Shown here one piece after another: positions 37,007 through 50,785 of a DNA stretch of 64,000 bases. Source of the stretch: Spirometra erinaceieuropaei (lineage: Eukaryota; Platyhelminthes; Cestoda; Diphyllobothriidea; Diphyllobothriidae). A program made the translations under genes and the position numbers. The notes below the pieces were generated by a model. That model saw nothing but the letters and a program-made list of their open reading frames with translations, had not been told where the DNA came from and made no database searches. Numbering within the stretch: the first letter of the stretch is position 1; every line of letters starts with the position of its first letter. The DNA lies in assembly GCA_902702965.1 (NCBI GenBank), contig CACRXP010000046.1:239103-303102 (forward strand). The letters are read 5' to 3'.

Positions 37007-39199
37007 CTGCGTGCTAACTTCAGCATTTTCTTTCCTAAGTTGTGTTTTTAAGTTACCACTTTTATTTGCTTAGTCAGCGTGCAGTAAACGATGTCCTTGC
37101 TGTTTTGCATTGACTCGTTCTGCGGTCTTCATCTGTCTCATTCTTTATCCCTGTTATGCAGTGACAATTTGCAGTTGATAAGCCGTCGCGAAATTTTTTG
37201 ATTCCAATAAATTTAGCTGTGTATGTTTGTTTTCGGGTTTTGACCGATGGGTGTCGGTATTCCGTGAGCTCCATGTTTGCATGCGCCTGGCGGCTTCAGC
37301 CCACTGGTCCGTGAAAAGTTATCGTACCTGCTTCCGTAAGCAGAGATGGACGAGATATTTACTGCCAAAAATTACTGGCCTCAGAGGCTCCATCATCAAA
37401 TATAGCAAGTAAAGGTAGTTTATGTCTACGAAAAAACAACAGGTTGGTTATTGCTCCGTTTAGCTTATGAGTAATGTCGCCGATATTATCCAAAGAAGCC
37501 CTTTTCTGCACAGGTTATCGGCATCTTTGTTTCACTAGTTCCATTGATCTTTAGCGCCATGAGGCTGGATGGTTAGTTTACAAGTTCTAATCCGGTTAAT
37601 CAACTTCCACAACATAAACCGTACTGCGCACACTAATTGATCAGTCAAGAAACAATTATTCTCCAACTAGACTGAACAGCATTTGACTCGGCAACGCCCT
37701 TGGTTTACATCAAAGGCATTTTGAAGTGGTAGCAGGACCCGCACAGTTCATAACGACGACCGCTGTGCGAATATTCTTAGGGTTTTGTCGAGTTTATCTC
37801 TACCGGGCCCTTTTAACGGCCTGTTAACTACAGAGGATTTTCAGCTAATTCCCTCCAAACAGTTTTCTGTTTAGAAATCTTCGTTTTTCTTCCAGAAATG
37901 TCCTACTGACGAGGACTGTGCAGATGAAGTTGTAAGCGCTGGTTTACTTGTAATTTCTAGTTGGTTGCATCCGAAACACAGCTAAGGAAGGTCTGAAGCT
38001 GCGACCTTAAAGAGCCGCCCTGCGAAAGTTAGTCTAAGTTCCTTAATCAGCCAACTATAAACGGATAAGGCGTCATAAATGATCATCTCATTTCCCTCTC
38101 ATAAATGGGCTTTTGCGGAGTCTGCGTCCCAAGGCTTGAGTCCAAAAGGCTCGTCAAACGGCGTGGGGACTGAGAGCTTTAACCTGCTTCATCTAGCTGT
38201 CCGTGGAGAGCACTCAGTCGGACAATCCCTAATGAACGGATCTTCCAGCTAAAATTGCCATTGAAAGCCAAATGCCCGGTGTGGGCCTTCGATATTCTGC
38301 GCTAATGCTTTCTGCAGCTCGGCTATCTATATCACGCTTTCAGGATCTTCTGAATCACAAGGGTCTGTGGACACTTATTCTTGTAAATTTGTGTGGAAGG
38401 TAGGATTATTTTATAACTTGCTGTTCTAAAACCCCATGTACCTATCAATTTGTTGGAATGTATTAGGAGGACGGTTAAAAACTGTACTATGATTTTTGCA
38501 ATAACCACTTAAGTCTGTCTTGAAACTTTGAATGGAGCCCTCTTAGAAACAGTCCTGGAGGCACAAAAGCTCTCTCCCGATCCCACAAACCTTTTGCTCA
38601 CATTTCTCATCATCAAAGTGGATACCGAAAGGAAGGCAAGATGACCCTGTAGGCCCTGCCTACTGAGGTGAGCCGGCATAGACAAAGGCGTACTGCAAAT
38701 CGAAAAATCCCTCGTCAGAACTGTAATCTGAAGTGGTACTCCCGAAGAGCGCCACAATGCGCAAAAGCTTCCCTTGCTCGCAACGCGAAAAATAAAAATG
38801 ATTTGGGACTATGTACGCTACTCCAGAAGTCGTGCTGAAAATATGGCCTTTAGACCCGAGCAGGAATCCGAGCACAGTCATATCACATATGCTCACTTAA
38901 TCATCGGACGAAATATACTTCCTCAGTCCTCCAAGACGAAAGGACTTTCTTCACTCCAGAAGAAGACCCCATCGAAAAGGAGGATCGTACACAAGAGGAG
39001 TGGTTTGCGTTTAACTGGTAGCATCCAACAAGTCACAAATAGCGGCCCCTCATTAGTTTTGGCACAAAACCACAAAACTGGAAAACAGCGGCTGGGAACT
39101 ATGTAAGGGCAGCCAGCCGTTGACAAAAACTTTCCGACCACATAAGTTATTATGAATAAAATAGACATAGTTTACTTGTAGGACAAATGCTTACATACA
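37007..39199. other. No recognised gene
   Basis: Short frames only. A 66-codon minus-strand frame (37074-37274) directly upstream of the GIY-YIG fragment may be eroded element sequence, but carries no motif I can name. A 110-codon plus-strand frame at 38774-39106 is Lys- and Ser-rich and unassigned. Confidence 0.3.
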
Positions 39200-40860
39200 G
39201 ACTCGACGGGGTCCGGCTGCCAAGAGATTCAGCGGCCTCCTGGAACTGTTTGCTCGGTTCAGTGGAATTCACCTCAACCAACGGCGGCCACTTTACAGCG
39301 GCACAAGAGGATGACCTGCCTCGAAAAGTTAAAGTACAGCCCAGCAGACCACCTTGCTCACGCGTTACACCGAAGCACCCGCGAGGCAGATATTAGTTGT
39401 AGCAGGAGGAAAGGAACGGGGGAGTGCGCTCCTGCAGCTGAATATGACGCCTCCCCTTCTCACTGTGTGTGTGGACGTGTGAATGAGAATTTAGAAAAGA
39501 AGGGGGAAAGAGGAGGTAGGAGAAGGAAGGAAAGTGTAAATATGAGAGGCGGGGCCAAAGGCGAGAATGAGGCGAACACAGAAGACGGAACTAGGTGCAG
39601 GAGTCGCGCGGCCGTGTTCTGTGATGAGTTGCTTCTGTGTTACTGCTGCCTCTTCTGTCGTTGCCACCACGGGCGCGTTTTGCTGGCATCGCCTCGCTCG
39701 TGTGTGTGTGTGTGGTGTGTGTGTGCATGCACGCCTCTGTGTATGTATTCATTCACGCTCGTCCCTGCGCGCGTGTGCGCGTGCTGAAGCGTGACCGACG
39801 CAAGGCGGAGCACGTTAAGCCGCTGGGCCTTGCTGGCTCCCGCTACAGATCTGTGCGACAGGGCGACCGTAATGGTGTTGGTGGTGGTGGCTCCATCCCA
39901 GCCCCCAACCTCAGCACGCCAAGGTGTCGATAGTAGACGTAGTCCGTCCGGGGTGCGACTGCTGCGCGTATCCCGCGACGGTTGGGGAGAAGAACAGAAG
40001 AAGGGGGAAGTAGAGGGTTCGGAATCGCGCAGGCATCCCGTTCTGCGCGTCTCCACATCCCACACGCACACTGGCCTCCCTTCTGATCTGTCAGCGCCTC
40101 GCCCCGTCGTGTGTCGGTCAAAGCAAATACACGGGGTGGCTATGCTCTAACCTTCTTGTCCTCCCTTTCCCCCTCCCTCCTCCTCCTCCTTCTCCCCCTC
40201 CCACTCTCCCGTCCTGGCTTGTGCCGCCCACGGCAAGACGCTTTCACGTCTCGGCGGCGGCGGCAACGGCCTGCTTCCAGCTTAATGCCTGTGACGAGCA
40301 TGCGTACGTGCTCCATCGGCGTCGCGTTCTCCACCTCCGCCGCCTCCTTTCCGTGCCGTTCACCCCTAGCCATCATCCCGCCACTTGGCCACCGACGCCA
40401 CCAGCAGCGCCTCTTACGTTGCATTCCACTGGCAACCACGTTCACCACCGCCAACTCTACCACCGGTAAGCTGTCAGGGAGGGTAACCAACGAAGAAGGG
40501 CTCAGTTTCCCAAGGGCCGCAAGGTTGCCTCTCGGTCACCTCCTGTCAGCGCCTTGTCCCTCTCCAGGGTCACAAGTTCGACTTCAGAACCAAACCCCTT
40601 GACAGTCGGTACTCAGTTCCCCTCTGTCAGCTCTGCCATCGCCCGCAGAGCCGCATAGACGTCTGGATTCCACCAACGTATCGTCCTCCTCCTCCTCCTC
40701 CTCCTCCTCCTCCTCACCCATAAGCACCGATAGCATTTCCTTTTGCTGTGCTGTTACATCTGGAGAAGTTTGGAGTCCTGACCAACCTGTCCAGGAAACC
40801 GAGAGGATTGTCGCCACCAAGGATTGAGCCATAAAACAAATTCCCGATTTATTTATCTCT
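39200..40860. other. GC-rich island with TG and CTC microsatellites
   Basis: CpG-rich sequence with a TG-rich run at about 39697-39725 and a (CTC)n tract at 40683-40715. Overlapping long frames open on both strands (for example plus 40111-40602, 163 codons). None has a known domain. Same character as the 28.5-30.7 kb island. Confidence 0.4.
40584..40832 (-). CDS. Open frame with a glutamate run; may be microsatellite artefact
   Basis: The frame of 82 codons starts at an ATG (MAQSLVATILSV), contains QQKEMLSVLMG, then ten glutamates encoded by the (CTC)n tract, DDTLVESRRLCG, and a stop. It sounds like a disordered acidic protein segment. There is no homologue I know and no confirmed splice site. 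Equally it may be chance around a simple repeat. Confidence 0.2.
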   Translation of the reverse strand: MAQSLVATILSVSWTGWSGLQTSPDVTAQQKEMLSVLMGEEEEEEEEEEDDTLVESRRLCGSAGDGRADRGELSTDCQGVWF

Positions 40861-41385
40861 CAAGGTGCAACCAAAATGGCAGTCCTGCAGCCTGACTTAC
40901 TTTAATTTCCCGCTTTATCTCGCCTTTGCCTCTATCGTCCGCTCCTCGAGAGCTCTGTTGTCCGTACGAGGGCGGGATTGTCAAAACACCAAATTAGCGA
41001 GCATTTGCGTAGTCGTGTGGTCACCAGTGAGTTGATGGCAAATAAACTAAACGAGCTGACATTCCTCTTGTGTCCGCCGCTGTAATGGAGTTCAAACGCG
41101 GTTGAATCCAAGCCAGTCGAGCGATTAATGTTTTACTAAACATGACCGCTCTATTCGAGAACCGTCTCAGAATATTTAAGCTAGATGTTCCTAAAGTGAT
41201 TTGCTATGGTCTGCGCTCTTTGATGACAGATGAACCTTTTGTTTACAGGCAGTTTCGAAGCTAAACTCAGTTCGACCTCGGATGGGCTACAAAATGGAAC
41301 TCGCCTGCTTTTACATTGAATTCTCTGGTCTGTTAACCAATTTATAATGCAGAGACCGCGACTGCTGGACAGAAGCGTTGGGCGA
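40861..41385. other. Spacer, nothing recognised
   Basis: No gene or repeat seen between the GC-rich island and the M3 foldback element. Confidence 0.4.
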
Positions 41386-42312
41386 ATGTGCAATCTCATG
41401 AAATGTTGGCTAAGATTCTAAAATATGTTTGCAATTAGAAAAGAATACTTAAATAGGGCTGCCATGTTAATGGTCACTTCGCAAAATGCTAAGATATCCC
41501 AGGCACGTTAGGATGCCGGTTTTCGAACAAACTTACTGACTGCCTGTGTGAACTACATTCGTAGACAATAGCTACATAGGTAGCACGAGTTTTCCCATTG
41601 ATTTCCGATGTCCTTATAAATTCAAAAATATTTTGTAAAAACATGCACAAAATGTTTTTCCGCTCTTCTGATGGCAAACTACGTCTTCATCAAATTCTAT
41701 TTTTTAAGAAACGGCATCTTTCAGTTTTAAAAAAGTTTCCAATTGGGAGATTTCTCAAGACCATGAAATGTCCAGCCAAACAAAATCGTATCAATAGATT
41801 TATTAATGCTGCTTATAAACTGGACAAAGTGTTCTACATCCACTACACAATTCTATAAGCCCGTCATGACCTTTTTCTAGCCGCACATTTAGCATATAGA
41901 AACGTATAATTTCTCTTTCACTGCAGGCATATGTAGCGTGCAGTTTGGAAACTCTGAGTGCAATTGTAACCGAACGATAATCTTTCCTGAGGGATAAAAT
42001 TTAACGAAGACTTAATTTACTATCAAATGAACGAAAAAGGAGATTTTGTGCCTGTTTTTTACTAAATGCACCCGGGCCTATTAGGGCGTCGAAAATCGAT
42101 GGGGAAAAGCATACTAGTCGTTTTTTACGGAAATAAGTTACACGGACAGTCAATAAAGAGTCTGTTCGAAAGTCAGCATCGTGAAGTGCCTGGAATACCT
42201 TGGTATTTCGCGAGATGATAATTAGAATTACAACCCTACTTAAGCAATTTTTTCAAATTGAAAGCACATTTCAGGACTTCAGTCAACATTTCCTGAGATA
42301 GCATATTTACTC
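41386..42312. mobile_element. Foldback MITE-like element, copy M3 (diverged)
   Basis: The left arm (about 41390 on) carries AATCTCATGAAATGTTGGC and CCCATTGATTTCCGATG. The right arm carries their reverse complements (TCGAAAATCGATGGGG near 42089, GTCAACATTTCCTGAGATAG near 42283). A TA follows at 42313. The outer left terminus is eroded and the exact start uncertain. It is the most diverged of the four long-arm copies. Confidence 0.75.
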
Positions 42313-42314
42313 TA

Positions 42315-45300
42315 GGTCTCCGGCGTATAATAACGCCCTCAGGAAAATGTGACTCGCTGGTTTGCATCAATGAGTGTCTCAGAGGAAAGTGGAATTAGAG
42401 ACATTCTGCCTTGCACCCTTGGCAATTTCAGGCTGAATTACTATAAAAAAGTTCTGCAGAACAGCTGGAATGAGGAAACGGAGAAAATAAATGAAATCGC
42501 ATCTGAGGGAACCCAAAAAAGTGACTGAAGTAATTTGCAGAAACACTATTAAACGCTGGGTTGTATGAATTCCAAGGTAGTATAATTAAAAAGAGAAGGA
42601 TCTTCGGATCCCTCGAGTCGCATTTGGGAATTGTCATCTTAGTGGCACTAAACCACGCATTATTACATTGAATGTAAAATAACCATTCTGACCATGCATA
42701 ATACACCAGAATTTACTTAATTGGATGCGATGCTGGGTGACCAAATGAGTTCATGAATATGGCCAGTCGTCCCCTTCTCCTACGATGTTCTGCCAACAGT
42801 TCCTTTGGTGATTATTTGTAAAGGACTACTATATGGACAGTCGATGTTACTAGTTTGCCAGTCAAAATCAGAGAGAAGCATCTGAAAATAAGGGATTAAT
42901 TGACCTGATAACATGACCTTGAGCAGTGTGGATAATTACAAACTGTAATCTGTCCAAAGCTGTGTCAATCTCATATTTTTGTTAGGGTGAGTAAAATAAA
43001 CACATTACACGTTCATATCACCAACGTTCGAGCGGTCTTGATTTATAGTCTAACTTTTGTAAACAGTGAAAAATCGGGAGTTATTCGGGCAGAACAACCC
43101 GGACAGATGAAAAGAGGGAAGTTACATCCCTGGAAGTTACTTTTTGGATTTCGCCTCTTCCCTTGCACCGGGAACTCGAAGAACTGTCTTGAGAAGGACC
43201 CGAAATTTTGAAAGCAACTCTTTGCATGTCCCAAGATGCGCTATCGAGTTACTTCATCAGTTGTGCCGGAAATTTATAACCGTTCAATCGGCCAAGCCCT
43301 GTAAACTATTCGACTATTAACCGTGGACTTCCCGTACGCATAATCTGATGTCAGACCATAATCTGCCACTCTTCGAGCGCAAATGCTAATCATTTAATGT
43401 AGGGGATAAGAACGGTTTAGGCACAGTAAAGTAGTGGATTTTTATAATGGATGAAAAATATTGCCTGAACAACCCTTTCTTCAGAATTCAGACGTTTTCG
43501 TATATGAAAATACTTTGACGAGCTTCACGTCCTCAGTCTGTATAATTATATTAACAAATCCTTGGACTCCACTGCCGCCTTCTGACTTGGTTTACATGAG
43601 GTAGTTGGGGATCAGATTTTTAAAAGATGGGTGTAGCTGAAAAAGTAGATGTTTCTTTACTTTTGATATTTTCTTCAGACAAATACACGTTAATACTCTA
43701 AAGGCCTTGGTAAAAAAGGGGATCCATAGTGGTTAACGTGGCCACCTTCACCGAAGCAACACAAGAATAATAATATACAAGTCTTTAAGTTCGTCAAAAG
43801 TTTGGTCTGGATTCTCGAGCTTAATCCAAGGCGCTAGCTAACTCCCATGGTGTTGTTTTATCTGACTATGGCAAAAAGCCGAATAAGGCAAGAGTGCGGT
43901 GTATTATAGCTCAGGGCGATAGTGCATGGATGAACGACGTCTATAGGGAACAACGAATTGAAATAGAAGGTGCGTAACATTTTTACTGTCATCCTCCTGG
44001 GCCACCTTTTCGGAACTGCGGACCGTTGTTCGGACGTATAAGCCCTCCGCCTACTGGTAGAAGTACCACCCTTATAATCGGCATGGAAACATAAAATGTT
44101 GACGATTAGCTTGAATTTTATCGATTTTAACATGTTTATCTAAATAACCATCATCGAGCCTGGAAGAAGCATGAACAGTTGAAGCAAAAACTTTCTTATC
44201 CGCACTTTTTGCATGCATGTGAATTACCTAAAGGTTTTTTCCGCAGTTGTATATTCAAGGAAGAATTTTATCCTGAGCAAATGTTACTGGTTTTAAGAAA
44301 AGCAGTCTGTTAAAGCAAGATTTGGAAATATAGTATAGGGAGAAATTCGGTCCTCATTTCGGCTAATTTCCAGGATGGCTTTGTTAACATGTGTGTTTAA
44401 GCGTTCTTATTGGGATGAATGGGGCCCGGGTCATAGAAGGATCTGAATATTTTCCACAAAATGTCTAATGTTATGCTTTTTCCGAGGTGAGTGCTGTCTT
44501 ATGCACGATACGGGCTAAGAATCATGCTCTTAGTTTGTTGTACCTTCGGTCCGTTAAGTACTCCAGCTAAATCCTGCCGCTAATGCACCAAACAGAACTC
44601 CCCTATTTTTCTTCAAAAATCTAGTTCTGAGTATTGTTACATACTACTGAAAAGAGGTCTTTTAACTGCTGAAAATCAATATGGCATAGAACCTGGCTTT
44701 GCTAAGGCGAGGTCAACTTCGATAATATATACTTATTAAATTTATGAGTTTCTGCAATCTCACCCGAGGAACCGATATCAATAAATTTACCGACATGCTC
44801 AATTTAATAATGTTTATGCATGGAGTTCAGAATTTTAAGTTGATCTGGTGTAAACGGTAACCAGATTCCTTTCGGCATTTTGCTTTGGAGGATATTACCT
44901 TCCCGAATTTCATAACTCACCGCTCATTCAGCTCATTGCTACCGAGCCATCTGAACGAAGCCACAGTGCTATTCAGCGATATTGATTTGGGGAACAAACG
45001 GAAAATCAACAGGTTACTGACATGAACGACAGCTTGAAAGGTGATGGACGAACACATAACTCTTAAACAGTTCATATGCTGAACAAAAATATACTTGAAC
45101 CATTAGAGTGTAAGCTGGTAGTTACTTCAGGACGATGGAAGATAAAATAAGTATACTAGCAACCAAATGATAGACATTTTCTATAGATGTTAGTGAGCTG
45201 GCAGTGATACTGGAACTATCGAGACCTTTTCAATCTGCTCACGATCTCCATGTAGTTTAGACGTATAGGAATGTTTCAAAAATGGCTCCATTCTATAAAT

Positions 45301-48300
45301 AATAAATAATAAATCTTTCTTCAGGTAAAAAGTACAATTCTTGATCCTCAATAAGTTTCCTCGCATAGAGCGCACAGGTTTTAGCATCACAAGGGCAATT
45401 TTTGGTACCTCATCGCACTCCCCCTCCATCCCTGGACGATAACCAGGTAGGGGGTAACTAAATCCGTGGCCGCCCGGCTACTCAGTATATCTGAGTGGCA
45501 GCAAAACATGCTATTAAGTATGGTCGACTATCCGCCCTATGCATAACGTTTGGCTGGTGAATGAGTACCTTTTTTCTCCACCATCTCTCACCCTGCGTCC
45601 TGTGCCAGAAGGGGATTCCTCAACTTTGGCAGAGGTAGGGAAACTAGGCATCAAAAACGGCATATGTTGCAATTCCCTGCTCGAGCCGTGTGTTCTCTTG
45701 AGTGCGTACGACAGAGCCAATTCTAGCTGCATGCTTGCCGAAGCTAGTGGGCTTTGGAGAAAGAGACTGAAAACCGCCTACTTGCTTAACGCTAACCACA
45801 GCAATCGCTCACTAGCGGTCTTCTAGTTGAACAGAAATCAGGGTGGAACAGAGGTCGACACCTGCGACAGACATTTATTAGAATCCCAGTCAAATCCTGC
45901 TGCCTTAAAAGAGGCTTATCACAGTGGCCGAAATGATAAACAACTTGAAGAGAAGAAATCATCTTCATTAAACACCAGTCTCAAGTTTCAGGGAAGAAAA
46001 AAGCGAGAATTTATTTGATAGCGTCCACGACCGTAACCGTCAACCGTGACATCGAACTACTACTAGAGGAGCTATAAAACGCAGACAATCACCCCTGACT
46101 TTTTGGTTGTTCGAAGACTGGTCTTCTGCTGCAAGACGCGGTAGTGAGGTTGTGGCCTGGTAAGTCTACAATGGATAAGGTGGTTTTATTGACACTTGTT
46201 TAGCCATGTCATATCTGCCACGACCGCTGCAAAATTTCTTATAAGTACTGAAGAAGACATTGCTAGTCTGATATCTTATTATAGTCTATAGATGAAATCC
46301 TCCCACTTTATAAGATTTAAAATTATTGTTGTTTCGCTTAAAAATTACCGCTAAGTATCTTTCCCAAGATCTCGTCGTGCACAACCAGTAGAAGATGAAA
46401 TTCATTCAACATCGCCCGAGGCTTTTTATACGCTTCCAAATAGAAGGCCATATTTGAATGTGATTCAAAAGCTGACTCCTCTGAAACACAATCCCTAAAT
46501 GGTAGCGTTCTAGCTTTCGAACGAGTTTTGCCCAGTGACATCTGTAAGTTGAACTTGATGAAAAATTACTTCCAATTTCTGTCATATTGTCTAGGAACGA
46601 CAGATAGAAAGGCGTCCACGATGAAATCACGTCTTCTTCAGTTGTTATACTGAAAATAAAGAACATGCAGATTTTCGTAAAGTTTTCTGATTTTTGTATA
46701 TCTCGGAATTCAGCCTAGTTCTCAACTATTCTCAAAGAGATTTAATTACATAATAAGCATTTCTCTGCGGCAGATTCAATAACCCTCCACATTCCGGGGA
46801 GATTACAGAATATTTCAGTAGGGATTTGTAATATTTCGCGCTTTGTAAGCGGCATTAACAAACCTGGAGTAATAGATCATATTACTAAACATGCATTTGT
46901 CTTACAAAGCAATTTATCTATGAGTGTTCTGCAAAATAAAATAGTCTATTTCCTTCAGCAGGATATATGCGTAAAACAAAGGTTTTTGTAAAGCACTGAA
47001 AGACATGATTTTCTGCTCACACGTTTCGGAAAATATGATTGCATTCTCTCAAGCAGAGAAAATTAATGGAAACTAATACAGATTACATAAGCAACGTGAT
47101 TTAGTGAGTAGAATTCATCCACGTGCCGAAATATGTTCGGTCAAATGCCAATATACCATCCTATACAAAGTGATTTATTCATTTATTTGCAACGTCATCT
47201 ACTTTATCTTTTTCTAGTTGAAAGCGCATCGAGATATTTGAACGACTAATTCGTGAAGTTCTTCGTTTACTACATGCATCCGAGTTTGTATAGCAGTCAG
47301 CGAATAACGCGTGAAAAACTAATGCCGAACATTCATCTGTCACTATCCGATACGAAGATATCTCACATTTAAAAGCAACAGAGCGATTAGTATGACAGAG
47401 GCTTCAGGCACTCCGTATGAGGTTGAACCACTCCCTGTATCGAGAGGCGTACCAAAGCGTTTATTCATAAATCTTCACGTAGGAAAAGTAGTTCAAAAAT
47501 GCAAAGCAGATTTTTACGAGACTGTCCTCTTGGAGGACTTCTGCGGAAGTAGTAGCATATTCGTGATCTAATTGGAATGTATTTGTGCCAGAGTGATAAA
47601 TTTAGTAAACAAACTGCACAAAGTTAGAGCTTGATTTTTTTCCAAACCAGCTATATCAGTCTGATTGTTTAAACAGTAAGTGTATTCTTAGTTATTTCCC
47701 TATCATCTATGACCTCAGAGTCCATTTATATTATAAACAAAGGCCACAAATGTTACAACTTGCCACAGAATGAAGGTTTTTTTATTCGCACACGATGTCT
47801 TCTGCGCGTTAACAGGTTTGAAAAGTTCCTCTTCAGGCTTAGACTTCGTGTCATGCGAAGTGTTTAATTAAGCCGGGAAAAGACATTCAAGTCACACTGA
47901 ACCATTTCGAGTTTGAGGGCATTGGCATCCCGTAGGCTATAATGGAGGCTGTACTCCATGTATAAGTCGCCCCAGGTTCTCATGGATCAACGATTTCAGT
48001 TACTGCCCATATCACACTTCAAGTTGAAAAGCCGAGGCTCTGAAAATGAGATTTCCTCCCTAAATTTTAACCTCGAGATTTAAAATAGTCTGGAGGTTTT
48101 CAAAACAAAATGTTCTCTTCCTTAACATGATAAACGAGGAGTTATGTTGCAAATATTTACTACCTCAGATATAACTCCATCACTTTATCAGGAGGGCCAG
48201 AAAGAATGCAATTGAGAACTGAATCAACGGAATGTGAGCCAGGCAAATGTACCTAGTACAACCCCAACGAATTCCTCTGGCAGCCACATCCTTCTGTTGC

Positions 48301-48830
48301 CGGAGTAATCCAGAAACAAACCTCATAATGAGGTTATTGATAAATCTGAAGTATTATTTTTACGTCAATAAGCGTATTGGCTAATAGGCCCAGTATAACA
48401 AACAAGGGCATATTTTTACGATTGCGAACACATTTGTCTAAAATTAAGTTTCACATCCAACTTCGGAATAAATAATGATTCCAGTCACTTTTAAATTTGA
48501 ACGGAGGTACCCATCATATTTTTTTAAAGCGTCAGTAGCTAACGCAAAAAGTAAAGCAATTATCGGACTTGGCTTAATCTTCTAAGCGACAGCTGGGTAT
48601 TGTGGAACACAGGACTCAGCGCTTCGGTGGATTCTTCTTTATTCTATTGCCTAGGAAACAGTTCATCCCGTGACTACCCAAAATGTAATAATTACTCGGA
48701 TATTTCTTAATTACTGGCTGAATGTTTCTTCAATGAAATGATGAGATACCATGTTCTCCGCCAATCCACTAACTGATAACATGCTCCACCAGTCGATTAA
48801 ACATCGAGATGTTAAAGTGGAAAACTTAGA
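42315..48830. other. Long AT-rich stretch without a recognised gene
   Basis: Only short frames without motifs. Inverted and telomere-like repeats were looked for by eye and not found. It may be intron or intergenic sequence. Confidence 0.4.
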
Positions 48831-48883
48831 GGAAGAAAAAGAAGAAGAAGAAGAAGAAGAAGAAGAAGAAGAAGAAGAAGAAG
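48831..48883. repeat. (GAA)n microsatellite
   Basis: About 16 GAA-type units, the uninterrupted core being 48841-48883. A purine-only strand of this kind can form triplex structure. Confidence 0.95.
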
Positions 48884-50785
48884 GGGACAACTAGCTCTTC
48901 AACCCCAGTGTCTTCGAGGACTTGTTTGTTAGATCGCGAATTCAACGGGAAAGCGGGGCGCTAACTCTAGGTTCGTCACAGACTTTGTCTCGCTAAGGCC
49001 TAAGAGACCAAACAAAACCCGTACATATGATTGCATTCCAACGTACATAGTCCATATGAAAGTAGTGGCGCCCTCCCGAGAGGCGTAAAGCGCGAAGGGA
49101 CAGTGAGCTAGTAGTAGATTTTGTGCAGAATTTGAAGATTTTTTGTTTAAGAGATTTTATTCAGACGTAGCAATTTTGTACTGTTAACCATCAAACAGTT
49201 ATAAACCCTCTTACCGCATATGTTATCCTCAGAAGAGGGATTTTACTGAATAACCTGGACCGATTTTCGGGAAGACCGGATGGAAGCTGGCGGCAAATGC
49301 CTGCCTGAGGTAACAAACGCGTTCTTTATGTTGACTTATCTTTGTTCGGGCATTGACTGCCTGTTTTGCTTGTCTACTTATCGCCCTCCTCCCTTGACTC
49401 GCCCACAGAGAGTTCAAGGGGCTCAGTTGCTGGTCTTTCGACGTGATTTCAAAAAAGCGAACAGCCCCGAGATGGTGTTGTTTTAAAAGATACCTTTTGT
49501 AGTCTCTCCATCTTTTCATCTTTGTCAAGACGTACCTCGGAGAACTGCCACTGAAAAAGAAGACGGCCAGTGAAATGACCAGTTCTGGTTTGGTAGCCCA
49601 CACACGTCGAGGATACACCAGCCCTAGGCGCACTCTAGGTTTGCACATGGGTTCAGTGGGTCAAAGAAGTAAGAACATATTAGTGACTTTGTATATTCCC
49701 AAGTCGTCATCAGAGAGCGTGCCCAATAAACGTTGAATAAAAGCAACCTAATTGAAGCTTCAGTTGCAGCAGCGCCTGGGATAGGGTAGTCTCTGACTAC
49801 CGACGGCTAATGAACCAGATATTTTCATTCATGTCTCCCTGATTCCTGTTGGCAATGTTTCACAACTGTCGGTCGTCATTCATTATGCCATAGTCTACTG
49901 GTCGCTAAACCTCAAATATAGGACAAAGTTCAACCACGCTTTCTCGGCCTTCGACCTGAATAACTTAACTAGCGTCACTCTCATGTATCAGCCACCAAAA
50001 ATGAAAACACTCTCACCAAACATGCGCAGGCGGAAACCCCCGATCGCATAGGCATATGCTTTCTTCTTGAGGCTTTTACCTTCAGACAATCTATGTGTTC
50101 TGAGCTATTTAATTAGGGCTCAACAAGTAACTTGTCTGGACATAAGTGCTTTCTTTAACTGCACGTTATTTCATTCATTCAGCCAACCGTCCCACAAAGA
50201 GACCAACAGCAATCAGGGAATGTGACCTTAACGAAAACAGTGTTGGTTATTTGTTGGAAAGCCACTGTTCCATTCACGGTTACTTCGTCGAAGTTGATGG
50301 CTTCAAAATCAACTGTTTATATAACTATCGGGAAAGAACCGGATAAGGCGAGGCCCGAAAATCTATATAAATATTACCATATGAAGTTATGAACTATCTT
50401 TTGGTAAATGGCGTTATATAACAACCCGCATGTGATTGTTGGAAAAACTCATTTTAAAAATCGAAATCACACTATTGGCGAAGCACGTGCATGCGCTGTC
50501 ACTTACTACTGGTGTTAAGACTGCGTGGGAACTAACAGTTTTCGGATAAGAAAACACAATGTAATCGCTATTCAAGGGTAGCTAGCTTTGTCAATCAGCT
50601 CTGTAATTTATGTTCGATTTTTGAATCCGATTCAGTTGATTATCGAGCAACGCTTGCAGTTAGGTGGTCATACACAGACTGGAGGCGACTACCAGAAAGC
50701 AAATTTTCAATTCAGAGGATTCACAATCATGACTGAAATGGATCAAAGTAATTTACCGAATCTGGTGTACTTACAACACAGATAA
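48884..50785. other. No assigned gene; one 139-codon open frame
   Basis: A minus-strand frame at 49229-49648 starts at an ATG and runs 139 codons. It has a basic segment MKRWRDYKRYLLKQHH and ITSKDQQLSPLNSLW. It is the longest frame in a region of ordinary composition. I do not recognise it; an exon or an old repeat-encoded frame are both possible. TGGTTTGGTAGCCC near 49588 resembles the inverted repeat bounding the 23-kb telomere-like unit. Confidence 0.3.

Noticed and set aside
41598..41858. An 86-codon plus-strand frame, and similar frames at 15986-16231
   Set aside because: They fall in arms of the foldback elements and repeat between copies; they are not transposase-like.
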